DNA from: Limnomonas spitsbergensis
Lineage: Eukaryota > Chlorophyta > Chlorophyceae > Chlamydomonadales
Direction: 5' to 3'
DNA: 64,000 nt
Assembly: GCA_037349105.1 (NCBI GenBank)
Contig: JAYJMM010000041.1
Coordinates: 10,042,501 to 10,106,500 of the forward strand
Below, piece after piece: positions 1 through 14,300 of this stretch (positions are counted from its first letter, which is position 1; the number at the start of each line of letters is the position of its first letter). The notes under the pieces are model-generated. The model saw only the letters and a list, made by a program, of their open reading frames with translations. It had not been told where the DNA came from and made no database searches. A program made the translations under genes and the position numbers.

Positions 1-3000
1 CTGGAGACTCTGCGGACAAACCGTGGGTTGTCAGTGTGGACTGGAGACTCTGCGGACAAACTGTGGGTTGTCAGTGTGGACTGGAGACTCTGCGGACAAA
101 CTGTGGGTTGTCAGTGTGGACTGGAGACTCTGCGGACAAACTGTGGGTTGTCAGTGTGGACTGGAGACTCTGCGGACAAACTGTTGGTTGTCAGTGTGGA
201 CTGGAGACTCTGCGGACAAACTGTTGGTGGTCAGTGTGGACTGGAGACTCTGCGGACAAACTGTTGGTTGTCAGTGTGGACTGGAGACTCTGCGGACAAA
301 CCGTGGGTTGTCAGTGTGGACTGGAGACTCTGCGGACAAACTGTTGGTTGTCAGTGTGGACTGGAGACTCTGCGGACAAACCGTGGGTTGTCAGTGTGGA
401 CTGGAGACTCTGCGGACAAACTGTGGGTGGTCAGTGTGGACTGGAGACTCTGCGGACAAACCGTGGGTTGTCAGTGTGGACTGGAGACTCTGCGGACAAA
501 CTGTTGGTTGTCAGTGTGGACTGGAGACTCTGCGGACAAACTGTTGGTTGTCAGTGTGGACTGGAGACTCTGCGGACAAACCGTGGGTTGTCAGTGTGGA
601 CTGGAGACTCTGCGGACAAACCGTGGGTTGTCAGTGTGGACTGGAGACTCTGCGGACAAACTGTGGGTTGTCAGTGTGGACTGGAGACTCTGCGGACAAA
701 CTGTGGGTTGTCAGTGTGGACTGGAGACTCTGCGGACAAACTGTGGGTTGTCAGTGTGGACTGGAGACTCTGCGGACAAACTGTTGGTTGTCAGTGTGGA
801 CTGGAGACTCTGCGGACAAACTGTTGGTGGTCAGTGTGGACTGGAGACTCTGCGGACAAACTGTTGGTTGTCAGTGTGGACTGGAGACTCTGCGGACAAA
901 CCGTGGGTTGTCAGTGTGGACTGGAGACTCTGCGGACAAACTGTTGGTTGTCAGTGTGGACTGGAGACTCTGCGGACAAACCGTGGGTTGTCAGTGTGGA
1001 CTGGAGACTCTGCGGACAAACTGTGGGTGGTCAGTGTGGACTGGAGACTCTGCGGACAAACCGTGGGTTGTCAGTGTGGACTGGAGACTCTGCGGACAAA
1101 CTGTGGGTGGTCAGTGTGGACTGGAGACTCTGCGGACAAACCGTGGGTTGTCAGTGTGGACTGGAGACTCTGCGGACAAACTGTGGGTGGTCAGTGTGGA
1201 CTGGAGACTCTGCGGACAAACTGTGGGTGGTCAGTGTGGACTGGAGACTCTGCGGACAAACTGTGGGTGGTCAGTGTGGACTGGAGACTCTGCGGACAAA
1301 CCGTGGGTGGTCAGTGTGGACTGGAGACTCTGCGGACAAACCGTGGGTTGTCAGTGTGGACTGGAGACTCTGCGGACAAACCGTGGGTTGTCAGTGTGGA
1401 CTGGAGACTCTGCGGACAAACCGTTGGTTGTCAGTGTGGACTGGAGACTCTGCGGACAAACTGTGGGTGGTCAGTGTGGACTGGAGACTCTGCGGACAAA
1501 CTGTGGGTTGTCAGTGTGGACTGGAGACTCTGCGGACAAACCGTGGGTGGTCAGTGTGGACTGGAGACTCTGCGGACAAACCGTGGGTTGTCAGTGTGGA
1601 CTGGAGACTCTGCGGACAAACTGTGGGTGGTCAGTGTGGACTGGAGACTCTGCGGACAAACTGTGGGTTGTCAGTGTGGACTGGAGACTCTGCGGACAAA
1701 CTGTTGGTGGTCAGTGTGGACTGGAGACTCTGCGGACAAACCGTGGGTTGTCAGTGTGGACTGGAGACTCTGCGGACAAACTGTTGGTTGTCAGTGTGGA
1801 CTGGAGACTCTGCGGACAAACCGTTGGTTGTCAGTGTGGACTGGAGACTCTGCGGACAAACTGTTGGTGGTCAGTGTGGACTGGAGACTCTGCGGACAAA
1901 CCGTGGGTTGTCAGTGTGGACTGGAGACTCTGCGGACAAACTGTTGGTGGTCAGTGTGGACTGGAGACTCTGCGGACAAACTGTTGGTTGTCAGTGTGGA
2001 CTGGAGACTCTGCGGACAAACCGTGGGTGGTCAGTGTGGACTGGAGACTCTGCGGACAAACTGTTGGTTGTCAGTGTGGACTGGAGACTCTGCGGACAAA
2101 CTGTTGGTTGTCAGTGTGGACTGGAGACTCTGCGGACAAACCGTGGGTTGTCAGTGTGGACTGGAGACTCTGCGGACAAACTGTGGGTTGTCAGTGTGGA
2201 CTGGAGACTCTGCGGACAAACTGTTGGTTGTCAGTGTGGACTGGAGACTCTGCGGACAAACTGTTGGTTGTCTGTGTGGACTGGAGACTCTGCGGACAAA
2301 CCGTTGGTTGTCAGTGTGGACTGGAGACTCTGCGGACAAACCGTGGGTGGTCAGTGTGGACTGGAGACTCTGCGGACAAACCGTGGGTTGTCAGTGTGGA
2401 CTGGAGACTCTGCGGACAAACTGTGGGTGGTCAGTGTGGACTGGAGACTCTGCGGACAAACCGTGGGTTGTCAGTGTGGACTGGAGACTCTGCGGACAAA
2501 CTGTGGGTGGTCAGTGTGGACTGGAGACTCTGCGGACAAACTGTGGGTGGTCAGTGTGGACTGGAGACTCTGCGGACAAACTGTGGGTGGTCAGTGTGGA
2601 CTGGAGACTCTGCGGACAAACCGTGGGTGGTCAGTGTGGACTGGAGACTCTGCGGACAAACCGTGGGTTGTCAGTGTGGACTGGAGACTCTGCGGACAAA
2701 CCGTGGGTTGTCAGTGTGGACTGGAGACTCTGCGGACAAACCGTTGGTTGTCAGTGTGGACTGGAGACTCTGCGGACAAACTGTGGGTGGTCAGTGTGGA
2801 CTGGAGACTCTGCGGACAAACTGTGGGTTGTCAGTGTGGACTGGAGACTCTGCGGACAAACCGTGGGTGGTCAGTGTGGACTGGAGACTCTGCGGACAAA
2901 CCGTGGGTTGTCAGTGTGGACTGGAGACTCTGCGGACAAACTGTGGGTGGTCAGTGTGGACTGGAGACTCTGCGGACAAACTGTGGGTTGTCAGTGTGGA

Positions 3001-6000
3001 CTGGAGACTCTGCGGACAAACTGTTGGTTGTCAGTGTGGACTGGAGACTCTGCGGACAAACCGTGGGTTGTCAGTGTGGACTGGAGACTCTGCGGACAAA
3101 CTGTTGGTTGTCAGTGTGGACTGGAGACTCTGCGGACAAACCGTTGGTTGTCAGTGTGGACTGGAGACTCTGCGGACAAACTGTTGGTGGTCAGTGTGGA
3201 CTGGAGACTCTGCGGACAAACCGTGGGTTGTCAGTGTGGACTGGAGACTCTGCGGACAAACTGTTGGTGGTCAGTGTGGACTGGAGACTCTGCGGACAAA
3301 CTGTTGGTTGTCAGTGTGGACTGGAGACTCTGCGGACAAACCGTGGGTGGTCAGTGTGGACTGGAGACTCTGCGGACAAACTGTTGGTTGTCAGTGTGGA
3401 CTGGAGACTCTGCGGACAAACTGTTGGTTGTCAGTGTGGACTGGAGACTCTGCGGACAAACCGTGGGTTGTCAGTGTGGACTGGAGACTCTGCGGACAAA
3501 CTGTGGGTTGTCAGTGTGGACTGGAGACTCTGCGGACAAACTGTTGGTTGTCAGTGTGGACTGGAGACTCTGCGGACAAACTGTTGGTTGTCTGTGTGGA
3601 CTGGAGACTCTGCGGACAAACCGTTGGTTGTCAGTGTGGACTGGAGACTCTGCGGACAAACCGTTGGTGGTCAGTGTGGACTGGAGACTCTGCGGACAAA
3701 CTGTTGGTTGTCAGTGTGGACTGGAGACTCTGCGGACAAACCGTGGGTTGTCAGTGTGGACTGGAGACTCTGCGGACAAACTGTGGGTGGTCAGTGTGGA
3801 CTGGAGACTCTGCGGACAAACCGTGGGTTGTCAGTGTGGACTGGAGACTCTGCGGACAAACTGTTGGTTGTCAGTGTGGACTGGAGACTCTGCGGACAAA
3901 CTGTTGGTTGTCAGTGTGGACTGGAGACTCTGCGGACAAACCGTGGGTTGTCAGTGTGGACTGGAGACTCTGCGGACAAACCGTGGGTTGTCAGTGTGGA
4001 CTGGAGACTCTGCGGACAAACTGTGGGTTGTCAGTGTGGACTGGAGACTCTGCGGACAAACTGTGGGTTGTCAGTGTGGACTGGAGACTCTGCGGACAAA
4101 CTGTGGGTTGTCAGTGTGGACTGGAGACTCTGCGGACAAACTGTTGGTTGTCAGTGTGGACTGGAGACTCTGCGGACAAACTGTTGGTGGTCAGTGTGGA
4201 CTGGAGACTCTGCGGACAAACTGTTGGTGGTCAGTGTGGACTGGAGACTCTGCGGACAAACTGTTGGTTGTCAGTGTGGACTGGAGACTCTGCGGACAAA
4301 CTGTTGGTTGTCAGTGTGGACTGGAGACTCTGCGGACAAACTGTTGGTTGTCAGTGTGGACTGGAGACTCTGCGGACAAACCGTGGGTTGTCAGTGTGGA
4401 CTGGAGACTCTGCGGACAAACTGTTGGTTGTCAGTGTGGACTGGAGACTCTGCGGACAAACCGTGGGTTGTCAGTGTGGACTGGAGACTCTGCGGACAAA
4501 CTGTGGGTGGTCAGTGTGGACTGGAGACTCTGCGGACAAACTGTGGGTTGTCAGTGTGGACTGGAGACTCTGCGGACAAACTGTGGGTGGTCAGTGTGGA
4601 CTGGAGACTCTGCGGACAAACCGTGGGTTGTCAGTGTGGACTGGAGACTCTGCGGACAAACTGTGGGTGGTCAGTGTGGACTGGAGACTCTGCGGACAAA
4701 CTGTGGGTTGTCAGTGTGGACTGGAGACTCTGCGGACAAACTGTGGGTGGTCAGTGTGGACTGGAGACTCTGCGGACAAACCGTGGGTGGTCAGTGTGGA
4801 CTGGAGACTCTGCGGACAAACCGTGGGTTGTCAGTGTGGACTGGAGACTCTGCGGACAAACCGTGGGTTGTCAGTGTGGACTGGAGACTCTGCGGACAAA
4901 CCGTTGGTTGTCAGTGTGGACTGGAGACTCTGCGGACAAACTGTGGGTGGTCAGTGTGGACTGGAGACTCTGCGGACAAACTGTGGGTTGTCAGTGTGGA
5001 CTGGAGACTCTGCGGACAAACCTGTGGGTGGTCAGTGTGGACTGGAGACTCTGCGGACAAACCGTGGGTTGTCAGTGTGGACTGGAGACTCTGCGGACAA
5101 ACTGTGGGTGGTCAGTGTGGACTGGAGACTCTGCGGACAAACTGTGGGTTGTCAGTGTGGACTGGAGACTCTGCGGACAAACTGTTGGTGGTCAGTGTGG
5201 ACTGGAGACTCTGCGGACAAACCGTGGGTTGTCAGTGTGGACTGGAGACTCTGCGGACAAACTGTTGGTTGTCAGTGTGGACTGGAGACTCTGCGGACAA
5301 ACCGTTGGTTGTCAGTGTGGACTGGAGACTCTGCGGACAAACTGTTGGTGGTCAGTGTGGACTGGAGACTCTGCGGACAAACCGTGGGTTGTCAGTGTGG
5401 ACTGGAGACTCTGCGGACAAACTGTTGGTGGTCAGTGTGGACTGGAGACTCTGCGGACAAACTGTTGGTTGTCAGTGTGGACTGGAGACTCTGCGGACAA
5501 ACCGTGGGTGGTCAGTGTGGACTGGAGACTCTGCGGACAAACTGTTGGTTGTCAGTGTGGACTGGAGACTCTGCGGACAAACTGTTGGTTGTCAGTGTGG
5601 ACTGGAGACTCTGCGGACAAACCGTGGGTTGTCAGTGTGGACTGGAGACTCTGCGGACAAACTGTGGGTTGTCAGTGTGGACTGGAGACTCTGCGGACAA
5701 ACTGTTGGTTGTCAGTGTGGACTGGAGACTCTGCGGACAAACTGTTGGTTGTCAGTGTGGACTGGAGACTCTGCGGACAAACCGTTGGTTGTCAGTGTGG
5801 ACTGGAGACTCTGCGGACAAACTGTGGGTGTCAGTGTGGACTGGAGACTCTGCGGACAAACCGTGGGTTGTCAGTGTGGACTGGAGACTCTGCGGACAAA
5901 CTGTGGGTTGTCAGTGTGGACTGGAGACTCTGCGGACAAACCGTGGGTTGTCAGTGTGGACTGGAGACTCTGCGGACAAACTGTGGGTGGTCAGTGTGGA

Positions 6001-8218
6001 CTGGAGACTCTGCGGACAAACTGTGGGTGGTCAGTGTGGACTGGAGACTCTGCGGACAAACTGTGGTTGTCAGTGTGGACTGGAGACTCTGCGGACAAAC
6101 CGTGGGTGGTCAGTGTGGACTGGAGACTCTGCGGACAAACTGTTGGTTGTCAGTGTGGACTGGAGACTCTGCGGACAAACCGTGGGTTGTCAGTGTGGAC
6201 TGGAGACTCTGCGGACAAACTGTGGGTTGTCAGTGTGGACTGGAGACTCTGCGGACAAACCGTGGGTTGTCAGTGTGGACTGGAGACTCTGCGGACAAAC
6301 TGTGGGTGGTCAGTGTGGACTGGAGACTCTGCGGACAAACTGTGGGTTGTCAGTGTGGACTGGAGACTCTGCGGACAAACCGTGGGTGGTCAGTGTGGAC
6401 TGGAGACTCTGCGGACAAACCGTGGGTTGTCAGTGTGGACTGGAGACTCTGCGGACAAACTGTGGGTGGTCAGTGTGGACTGGAGACTCTGCGGACAAAC
6501 TGTGGGTTGTCAGTGTGGACTGGAGACTCTGCGGACAAACTGTGGGTTGTCAGTGTGGACTGGAGACTCTGCGGACAAACTGTGGGTTGTCAGTGTGGAC
6601 TGGAGACTCTGCGGACAAACTGTTGGTTGTCAGTGTGGACTGGAGACTCTGCGGACAAACCGTTGGTTGTCAGTGTGGACTGGAGACTCTGCGGACAAAC
6701 TGTTGGTGGTCAGTGTGGACTGGAGACTCTGCGGACAAACCGTGGGTTGTCAGTGTGGACTGGAGACTCTGCGGACAAACTGTTGGTGGTCAGTGTGGAC
6801 TGGAGACTCTGCGGACAAACTGTTGGTTGTCAGTGTGGACTGGAGACTCTGCGGACAAACCTGTGGGTTGTCAGTGTGGACTGGAGACTCTGCGGACAAA
6901 CTGTTGGTTGTCAGTGTGGACTGGAGACTCTGCGGACAAACCGTGGGTTGTCAGTGTGGACTGGAGACTCTGCGGACAAACTGTGGGTTGTCAGTGTGGA
7001 CTGGAGACTCTGCGGACAAACTGTTGGTTGTCAGTGTGGACTGGAGACTCTGCGGACAAACTGTGGGTTGTCAGTGTGGACTGGAGACTCTGCGGACAAA
7101 CCGTGGGTTGTCAGTGTGGACTGGAGACTCTGCGGACAAACCGTTGGTGTCAGTGTGGACTGGAGACTCTGCGGACAAACTGTTGGTTGTCAGTGTGGAC
7201 TGGAGACTCTGCGGACAAACCGTGGGTTGTCAGTGTGGACTGGAGACTCTGCGGACAAACTGTGGGTGGTCAGTGTGGACTGGAGACTCTGCGGACAAAC
7301 CGTGGGTTGTCAGTGTGGACAACGTGGGGGTCAGGACTGGGACTCTGCGGACAAACTGTGGGTGGTCAGTGTGGACTGGAGACTCTGCGGACAAACCTGT
7401 GGGTTGTCAGTGTGGACTGGAGACTCTGCGGACAAACTGTTGGGTTGTTCAGTGTGGACTGGAGACTCTGCGGACAAACCGTGGGTTGTCTGTGTGGACT
7501 GGAGACTCTGCGGACAAACTGTTGGTTGTCAGTGTGGACTGGAGACTCTGCGGACAAACCGTTGGTTGTCAGTGTGGACTGGAGACTCTGCGGACAAACT
7601 GTTGGTGGTCAGTGTGGACTGGAGACTCTGCGGACAAACCGTTGGTTGTCAGTGTGGACTGGAGACTCTGCGGACAAACTGTTGGTGGTCAGTGTGGAAC
7701 TGGAGACTCTGCGGACAAACCGTGGGTTGTCAGTGTGGACTGGAGACTCTGGCGGACAAACTGTTGGTGGTCAGTGTGGACTGGAGACTCTGCGGACAAA
7801 CTGTTGGTTGTCAGTGTGGACTGGAGACTCTGCGGACAAACCGTGGGTGGTCAGTGTGGACTGGAGACTCTGCGGACAAACTGTTGGTTGTCAGTGTGGA
7901 CTGGAGACTCTGCGGACAAACTGTTGGTTGTCAGTGTGGACTGGAGACTCTGCGGACAAACCGTGGGTTGTCAGTGTGGACTGGAGACTCTGCGGACAAA
8001 CTGTGGGTTGTCAGTGTGGACTGGAGACTCTGCGGACAAACTGTTGGTTGTCAGTGTGGACTGGAGACTCTGCGGACAAACTGTTGGTTGTCTGTGTGGA
8101 CTGGAGACTCTGCGGACAAACCGTTGGTTGTCAGTGTGGACTGGAGACTCTGCGGACAAACCGTTGGTGGTCAGTGTGGACTGGAGACTCTGCGGACAAA
8201 CTGTTGGTGGTCAGTGTG
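1..8218. repeat. 40-bp minisatellite, about 205 tandem copies
   Basis: The unit begins CTGGAGACTCTGCGGACAAA and runs head to tail from the window edge, so the array probably extends further left. Copies differ mainly at three positions in the second half of the unit: C or T, G or T, and T or G. The order of variants repeats on a larger scale: 1081-2340 recurs at 2401-3660 (offset 1,320 bp, 33 units) and the first 480 bp recur from 601 (offset 600 bp, 15 units). Single-base indels appear after 5020 and the array becomes ragged at 7140-7770. The unit holds no stop codon in any plus-strand frame and is not a multiple of three, so all three plus frames stay open for more than 8 kb and give the same 40-residue peptide. 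I read this as a by-product of the repeat, not a protein. It ends about 140 bp before the first recognisable exon of the RPGRIP1L-like gene. Confidence 0.97.
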
Positions 8219-8356
8219 CACATGCAGGATGGATTTCCAGTGCAGTGCAAAATACATTCTCCCTCTGCGCCCTCCACAGATGACCGTCAGAGTTGTTTGC
8301 CTATTTGTGTGCTTATTGCGTACCATCAGTGGCCTGCATGTCCTGTTTTGCTGCAG

Positions 8357-11300
8357 ACATGTACCAAAAGGAGATCCGGTACCTGCTGGCTAAGCTGCAG
8401 GAGTGGGACGTGGGCGGCGAGGGCAAGTGTGGATTCGACGAGATCTACCAGGTCAGGTTTGGGTGCTGGGTTTAGGGCTTGGTGAGATCTACCGGAGGGG
8501 TCCTATACTCCTAGGAGTTAGGCTTAAGGTTTGACAATGTCTGCCAAGTGCCAAGTGGGTGCTAGGGTTTAAGGTTGGAGAAATGTACGAGGTAGGTATT
8601 GGGCTTGGGGTTTGATGATATCTACCCGGTAGGTTCCGGGGTGAGGGTGTGCCAAAAACTATCATGCAGGTGATGGGGTTAGGGTTCAAGGCTTGATGAA
8701 ATCTACAAGGGTGGTGTTGCCCTGTAGGGTTCATTGGGCGTTAGCAACCTATTCAGCGAATGGGCTTAGTATGTGTACATTTCAGCCCATTCTGCAGCCT
8801 CTGGGATAGAGACAGGTTTAATTCACATTTGCACTTTCACCGACAAGATGCTTAGAACCCCCCGCGCACCACCTTTCCCTTTCCTTCTTGCAGGCTCTGG
8901 AACTTGTCAAGATCTACCGCGTGGGCCAGGGCATGGGTGGGCTAGCCAGGGCAGCCTCCCCGGGAAGGTGCGCCCGAATTTATTATGTTCATTTCCGCCA
9001 TGCGTGAGCTATACCCTGCACTATAACTGGAAGGAGGGAATGTGGTTCAGCAAGCCCTATTGCTGAGGCCACAACCGTAGGCAGCTCCCTTGGTTCTGTC
9101 TCAATCGGCTGTGTGGCAGAATCCCGGTCTCCCTTGCAAGGTGTATGCTGATGGGCACTATAAAGTAGCACGCAGGCCGCGATGGAGAGTTGCGAGTGAT
9201 TCTTGTCCCCGTCTCCTTTTGAGTTATGAGGCAAAATACAGCCAACAGCCCACCAGGCAGACCTCAAGAAATTGTGCTGTGCGAGGCTCATGCTAGGGTG
9301 GCCTGCCCGGGAAGGATCTCTGCCAGCTGCCTCTTTGGCTATGGTGTGGCTGACCTTTGACTCCATTTAGCTTGGGCATGGGTGGCCTTTCCAGAGGAAA
9401 CTGCCTGCTGCACCCTTTGGCAGTTCTGCTTTACGGTTTATACCCTCCTCTCTGTCCTTTCACCAACAATGTCTTAAATGGTGAACCGATACAGGCAGGA
9501 CAGAATTTTCCGGAGTATCAGTTATGAAGCACCTCGTTTGCCCAGGTCCCTCAGCTGCCTCTCCCTGCCGTCCCCGCTCTCTTTATTCAGGACCCTTTCC
9601 CCCTCAAGGCTGGGCGGTGGCGGCCCTGCAGGCATTGCAGCCAGCACGTCCACCCTGCGCCAGTCCGCTGGCCTGGGCCTTAAGGACGGGTTCATGCGTG
9701 AGCGCGTTGTGCAATTGGAGGCGGACCTCAAGATGGCAGCTCAGAGGGAGGGGCTGCTGGAGACAGAGGCAATGCAGGTGAGGGGGGGAGGGAGAGGGTG
9801 TTTATTCAACTGACCTGTTTTTATGCAGGTGAGAGCATGGAGGGGAGTAGAGCTGAGCAGATTCATCAGTTTGGAGGGGGGGGGGGGCATACAAATCTGA
9901 TGAAGAATTTCTCGATTCCGCTCCAACCTCCCAATTTGGTGGTTATCCTGTTGCTGCAGCGCCAACTCATTCTGCCAACAGCTTTTTTTTTCCGCCTCTT
10001 TGCCTTTCATACCAATCATTAGGTAAATGAGCTGCGTCGTGACCTGTCGGCGTACAAGGCTCGCGTGGAGGACCTGGAGAAAGACTTCATGCGGATGGAC
10101 GTGTTGGGCAAGCTAGGGGAGGCTGAGTCCAGTGGAGAAGACCGGCTGAAGAAGGCTTGGGAGACAGCCAGCATGTTCAAGAAGAGGTGTGTGTGGTCTT
10201 GGATATAGACGTGTTGGGCAAGCTTGGGGAGATTGAGTCCAGTGGGGAGGACTGGTTGAAGAAGGTGTGGGAGACAGCCTGCTTGTTTTAAAATATATGT
10301 CCTGTGTGGTTTGGATAAAATGTACACAAGGCTGAGCTGGACTCCCCCTGACCACCACAATCTTTCCCCTGCCGCACTGCCCCCCACCCCCTCTGCAATA
10401 CGCTCCATCATACCTCTCCCCCCTCCCCCCACCTTCAGAAATATGGAACACAAGGCTGAGCTGGACTCCCCCTGGACCCCCATCATTTCTCCCCTGCCGC
10501 ACCGGCATCCCCCCCCTCTGCATTACACTCCATCATCCCTCTCCCCCCCCTCCCCCCCCCCATAAGGTACACGGAGCATAAGGCTGAGCTGGACTCCCCC
10601 TGACCACCTTTCCCCTGCCCCCCCTCTCCTGTGCTTGACACTCCATCATCCCTCTCCCCCCTCTCCTGTGCTTGACACTCCATCATCCCTCTCCCCCCTC
10701 TCCTGTGCTTGACACTCCATCATCCCTCTCCCCCCTCTCCTGTGCTTGACACTCCATCATCCCTCTCCCCCCTCTCCTGTGCTTGACACTCCATCATCCC
10801 TCTCCCCTGCCCCCCCACCCCATCTGGTAAATGGAGCACATGGCTGAGTTGGACTCCCCCTGACCACACAAATCTTCCCTCTGCCAGTCTGCCCCCCCTT
10901 CCCCCCCTCTACACTCCATCATCCCTCTCCCCCCTCCCCCCCCATCAGGTATATGGAACACAAGGCTGAGCTGGACTCCATTAAGGTGACGTATGCGCGC
11001 ATGCAAGCCCAGCTGGATGAGACCCACCGCCTTCTGAATGAGGAGCACCGGCGCCGCTTCCGTCTAGAGGACGACTCCACCCGCCTCAACATGGAGCTGC
11101 AGCGCATACGTGACCTGGAGGCCAGGCTGCTGCAGGAGAGGTAAGCGACAGGAGGAGAGCAGGGAGGTGACAGGGAGGGAAGCCAAGAGGGGCAGTGGAA
11201 ATTTTATAAGAGGTGAAAGCAGGAGGGAGAGAGGGTGTGCAAAGGACATGTGGAAGGTAGCCCAAGGGTTGGCTTTACAGGGGGGCTGCACCCTGTCCAT

Positions 11301-14300
11301 TCCCAGCCCCCCCCTCATTACAGCTCAGCATGTGAAGCTGAGGCATGATTGCCTCTCCTTGCCCACCCTCCCTCCCCTCCCCTTGATAAAGTCTCAGCGT
11401 GTGAACTGGAGCGTGACTGACTGCCCGCCTCTCCTAGCCCACCCTCCCTCCTCCCTCCCCCCCCTGCTCAGGGCTCAGCGCGTGAAGCTGGAGCGTGAGT
11501 ACCTCTCCCTGCAGGACCGCGCCTTCAATGCCCCCGGCCAGCAGCTGGTGGAGGTGAGGCAGCTGACTGAGGAGGTGTTTGCACTCCGGCGCGCACGCGC
11601 ACTGGCTGAGAAGAAAGAGGTGGAAGTCCGACAAGAGCTGGGCTTGGTCAGAGAACAGGTGGGGAGCAGAGGGGGGGGGGGGAGGGGGGGGCAGATGGGT
11701 TGCGGGAGGGGTGGTAGGAGAGCAGGAGGGTAACAGAAAGCCTGGTCAGAGAGCAGGTGTTTATCAGAGAGCAGGCAGGTAGCGGGAGGGGAGGGGTGTG
11801 TTTGCCTGGTAAAGAGGGGGAAATGGTGGAGAATATATTAAGCAATCCTCATGCCACCTAGCTGGACAGGGGAATCTAGATCAGTGCCAACAAGGATCTC
11901 ATACCGGTAGTGGTTGAGAATCACCCTTAGACTCGGCCTTTGACGCTGAACATTGAAACAATGGTTTCGACTGACACACCCACACTTGTCCTCCCTGCTC
12001 CTATCTAGATGGCATGTCATGATCAGTACTGACACAGATACCAAAGCATGTGACAAAAATTCCGTCCAAACCTGCCGGCCATTTTCAGACCCCCGGCCGG
12101 CGCAGCCGGCCAAAAAGCATACCCCAGCCTGGCAAACACCGGCCATCTGGCTGACCCCGGTCACAACCCTGCCTTGGTTACTTTGAGCTTGGGCTATGGC
12201 CTGACTAACACACCCTCCTCCCGACTGCTCCCAGCTGGACGGTATGTCTCTGGATCAGTACCGGCAGTGGCAGCGCGAGCACATGGGCCTGAAGAACCGC
12301 CTGGCGCAGCTGGAGCTGGAGCTGCAGGCGGCCCTGGACAAGCTGGAGGTGTACCGCCGCACCCAGGCGCCTGACATGTCGGATGTACTGCTGGGGGGAG
12401 GTGAGGGGCAGGGGGGCAGTGCTACCAAACGTTCACTTGATGGGACAGGATGGGATGGGATGGGGAGGATTGGATCCAATGGGATCTAATGAAATACGTG
12501 TTCGTCCACCTGTGGGGCACTTGTATTTTGGCCATGGACTGTAAGTCAGGCACAGCCATGGATTCAATCAGAATGCTTCTGAGGACCAAAAAATAAACGT
12601 ATTTACCGTGGTCTATAAGATTATGCATTTTTGTTTCTTTGGGGCCTAGCTTGCTGCATTTCCCGCCCGGCAGTCCCTCTGCACCAAAGCAACATTTACG
12701 TAAAGGAAATGCAGGTCCTGAGGCGTGCCGCCCCCCTTGCATGCGCAGCCGCATGCACCTGTCCAGACCGGCGCCCTGACAAAGAGAAGAATGAGGAGGA
12801 GCTGCGCCTGGAGCTGGGGCAGATGCGCGACGTATGGCGCATGGATCAGGACGAGCTGAAGAAGCTGCATGCGGTGAGGGCTGAGAAAGGGGAGGGCAGG
12901 TTCAGGGCTTCTAAAGCATGGGTAAAGCCACCCCCGAGATGCTGCATTAATGAAGGGCCGCCATGCTGAGGGAAAAAGGCGGCTGGTTTGGGATTGAGCC
13001 TGAGTCCTTGCACAGAGTTTGGGAGGAGGCCACTAGTTTGGGGGGGAATGCCAGGAGTGTTTAGCGTTGCAGGGCTGAAACACAGCTGATTGTGACCACA
13101 TTCTTAGACTAGTACCGTAGATTTGAACTGCCTTCCCTTTTTTGTATGCACTCTGAGACCTGGGCCTGGACATGGCAAGAGATAGAATACAGGCCTGCAA
13201 CACAGGAGCGAGTTGCAGTACGGTGCCCAGGGAACTCTCGACCCCCTGGCCCCTGCCTTCCCCAGGCTAGAGTCTTTGCTGTGCTGCGATGATGCGGCCG
13301 ACTGGTGTTTCTTCCAGCATCTATGCTTCCAAGTATTCAATTGCCTTTTCGAAAGGGCCAGGTAATGCAAACTTGATGGACTGCGAAAGCAGTCTGTATG
13401 AGGCTATCCATCTGACCCTCCATCTGCCCGGTCCCTCCCCCTCAGGTTCTAGAAATTGAGTCCTCTAAGTGCATGGAGGCCAAGGCCGCATTGGAAGAAG
13501 CACACCGGGAGATGGATCGGCTGCGACGAGACTATCAGGATCAGATCCGGGGGCTGCAGCGGGAGCTGGAGAACAGGGATGAACGGATCAGGTAAGGGAG
13601 GGAAGGAGGGGGGGACGGGAGAAACAGGGTGAGGGAATCAGGTGGGTGGGGCAAGGGTGGGGGCTAGAGGACTGTGATGAAAGGACCTGGTGAGTCTGCA
13701 TCAGGGTGTGTCATTGCCCATTGGCTAGGGCATGGGCTGCGTGATCAGCAAAGGAATGCAACATTCCGCCAAACAGCCCTGATGAAACAAACTGTCTGAT
13801 CTTTTTTATTTTCGATGTGCAGCAGCCAAACTGTTCAACCTGATGGAACATATGGTGTACATCCTCACTCCTATAAATCTCTCTTCCCCCCAACCCTGCA
13901 TGCAGCCGTCCTCCCAGTCCTATCATCCCTCCACCCCAGCATGCCTCCCCCTCCTCCCACTTCTCTGATCCCACACTCATGGTGAGCACCCCCCCATGCA
14001 GTCATGCCACTCCACCCGCTCCTCGGATCCCACCCTCCATCCAGGCAGGAAGGTACTTGAAGGTGCAGTTGCAAGGCACCTACCTATGTTAACTCACCAC
14101 TCTCACTCCCCCTTGCATGCATCTCACTCCCCCTTGCATGCATCTCTACTCCCACTCCTCTCCTCCCACCCTCCATGCATGCATCCCTCTATCCACTCCT
14201 CCCATATCACCACTTGCTCGTATGCAGGCGCCTAGAGGTTCAGCTCCGCGGCGCCTACCTTGGTGTCAATAATGCCATCCGCGCCAACGGGCTGCGCGAC

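Noticed and set aside
1..8218. CRISPR array
   Set aside because: Units are contiguous with no unique spacers, the genome is eukaryotic, and no cas genes are present. The same applies to the 21-bp and 79-bp arrays.
1..8485. Three overlapping plus-strand open frames of about 2,750-2,820 codons
   Set aside because: They come from a stop-free 40-bp tandem unit read in all three frames, with no conserved start and no homology to any protein family; the unique sequence after the array is read in three unrelated ways.
8455..8720. Telomere-like GGGTTTAGGG pieces
   Set aside because: They occur once or twice in irregular context and are better explained as copies of the exon's downstream intron sequence; there is no tandem telomere array.
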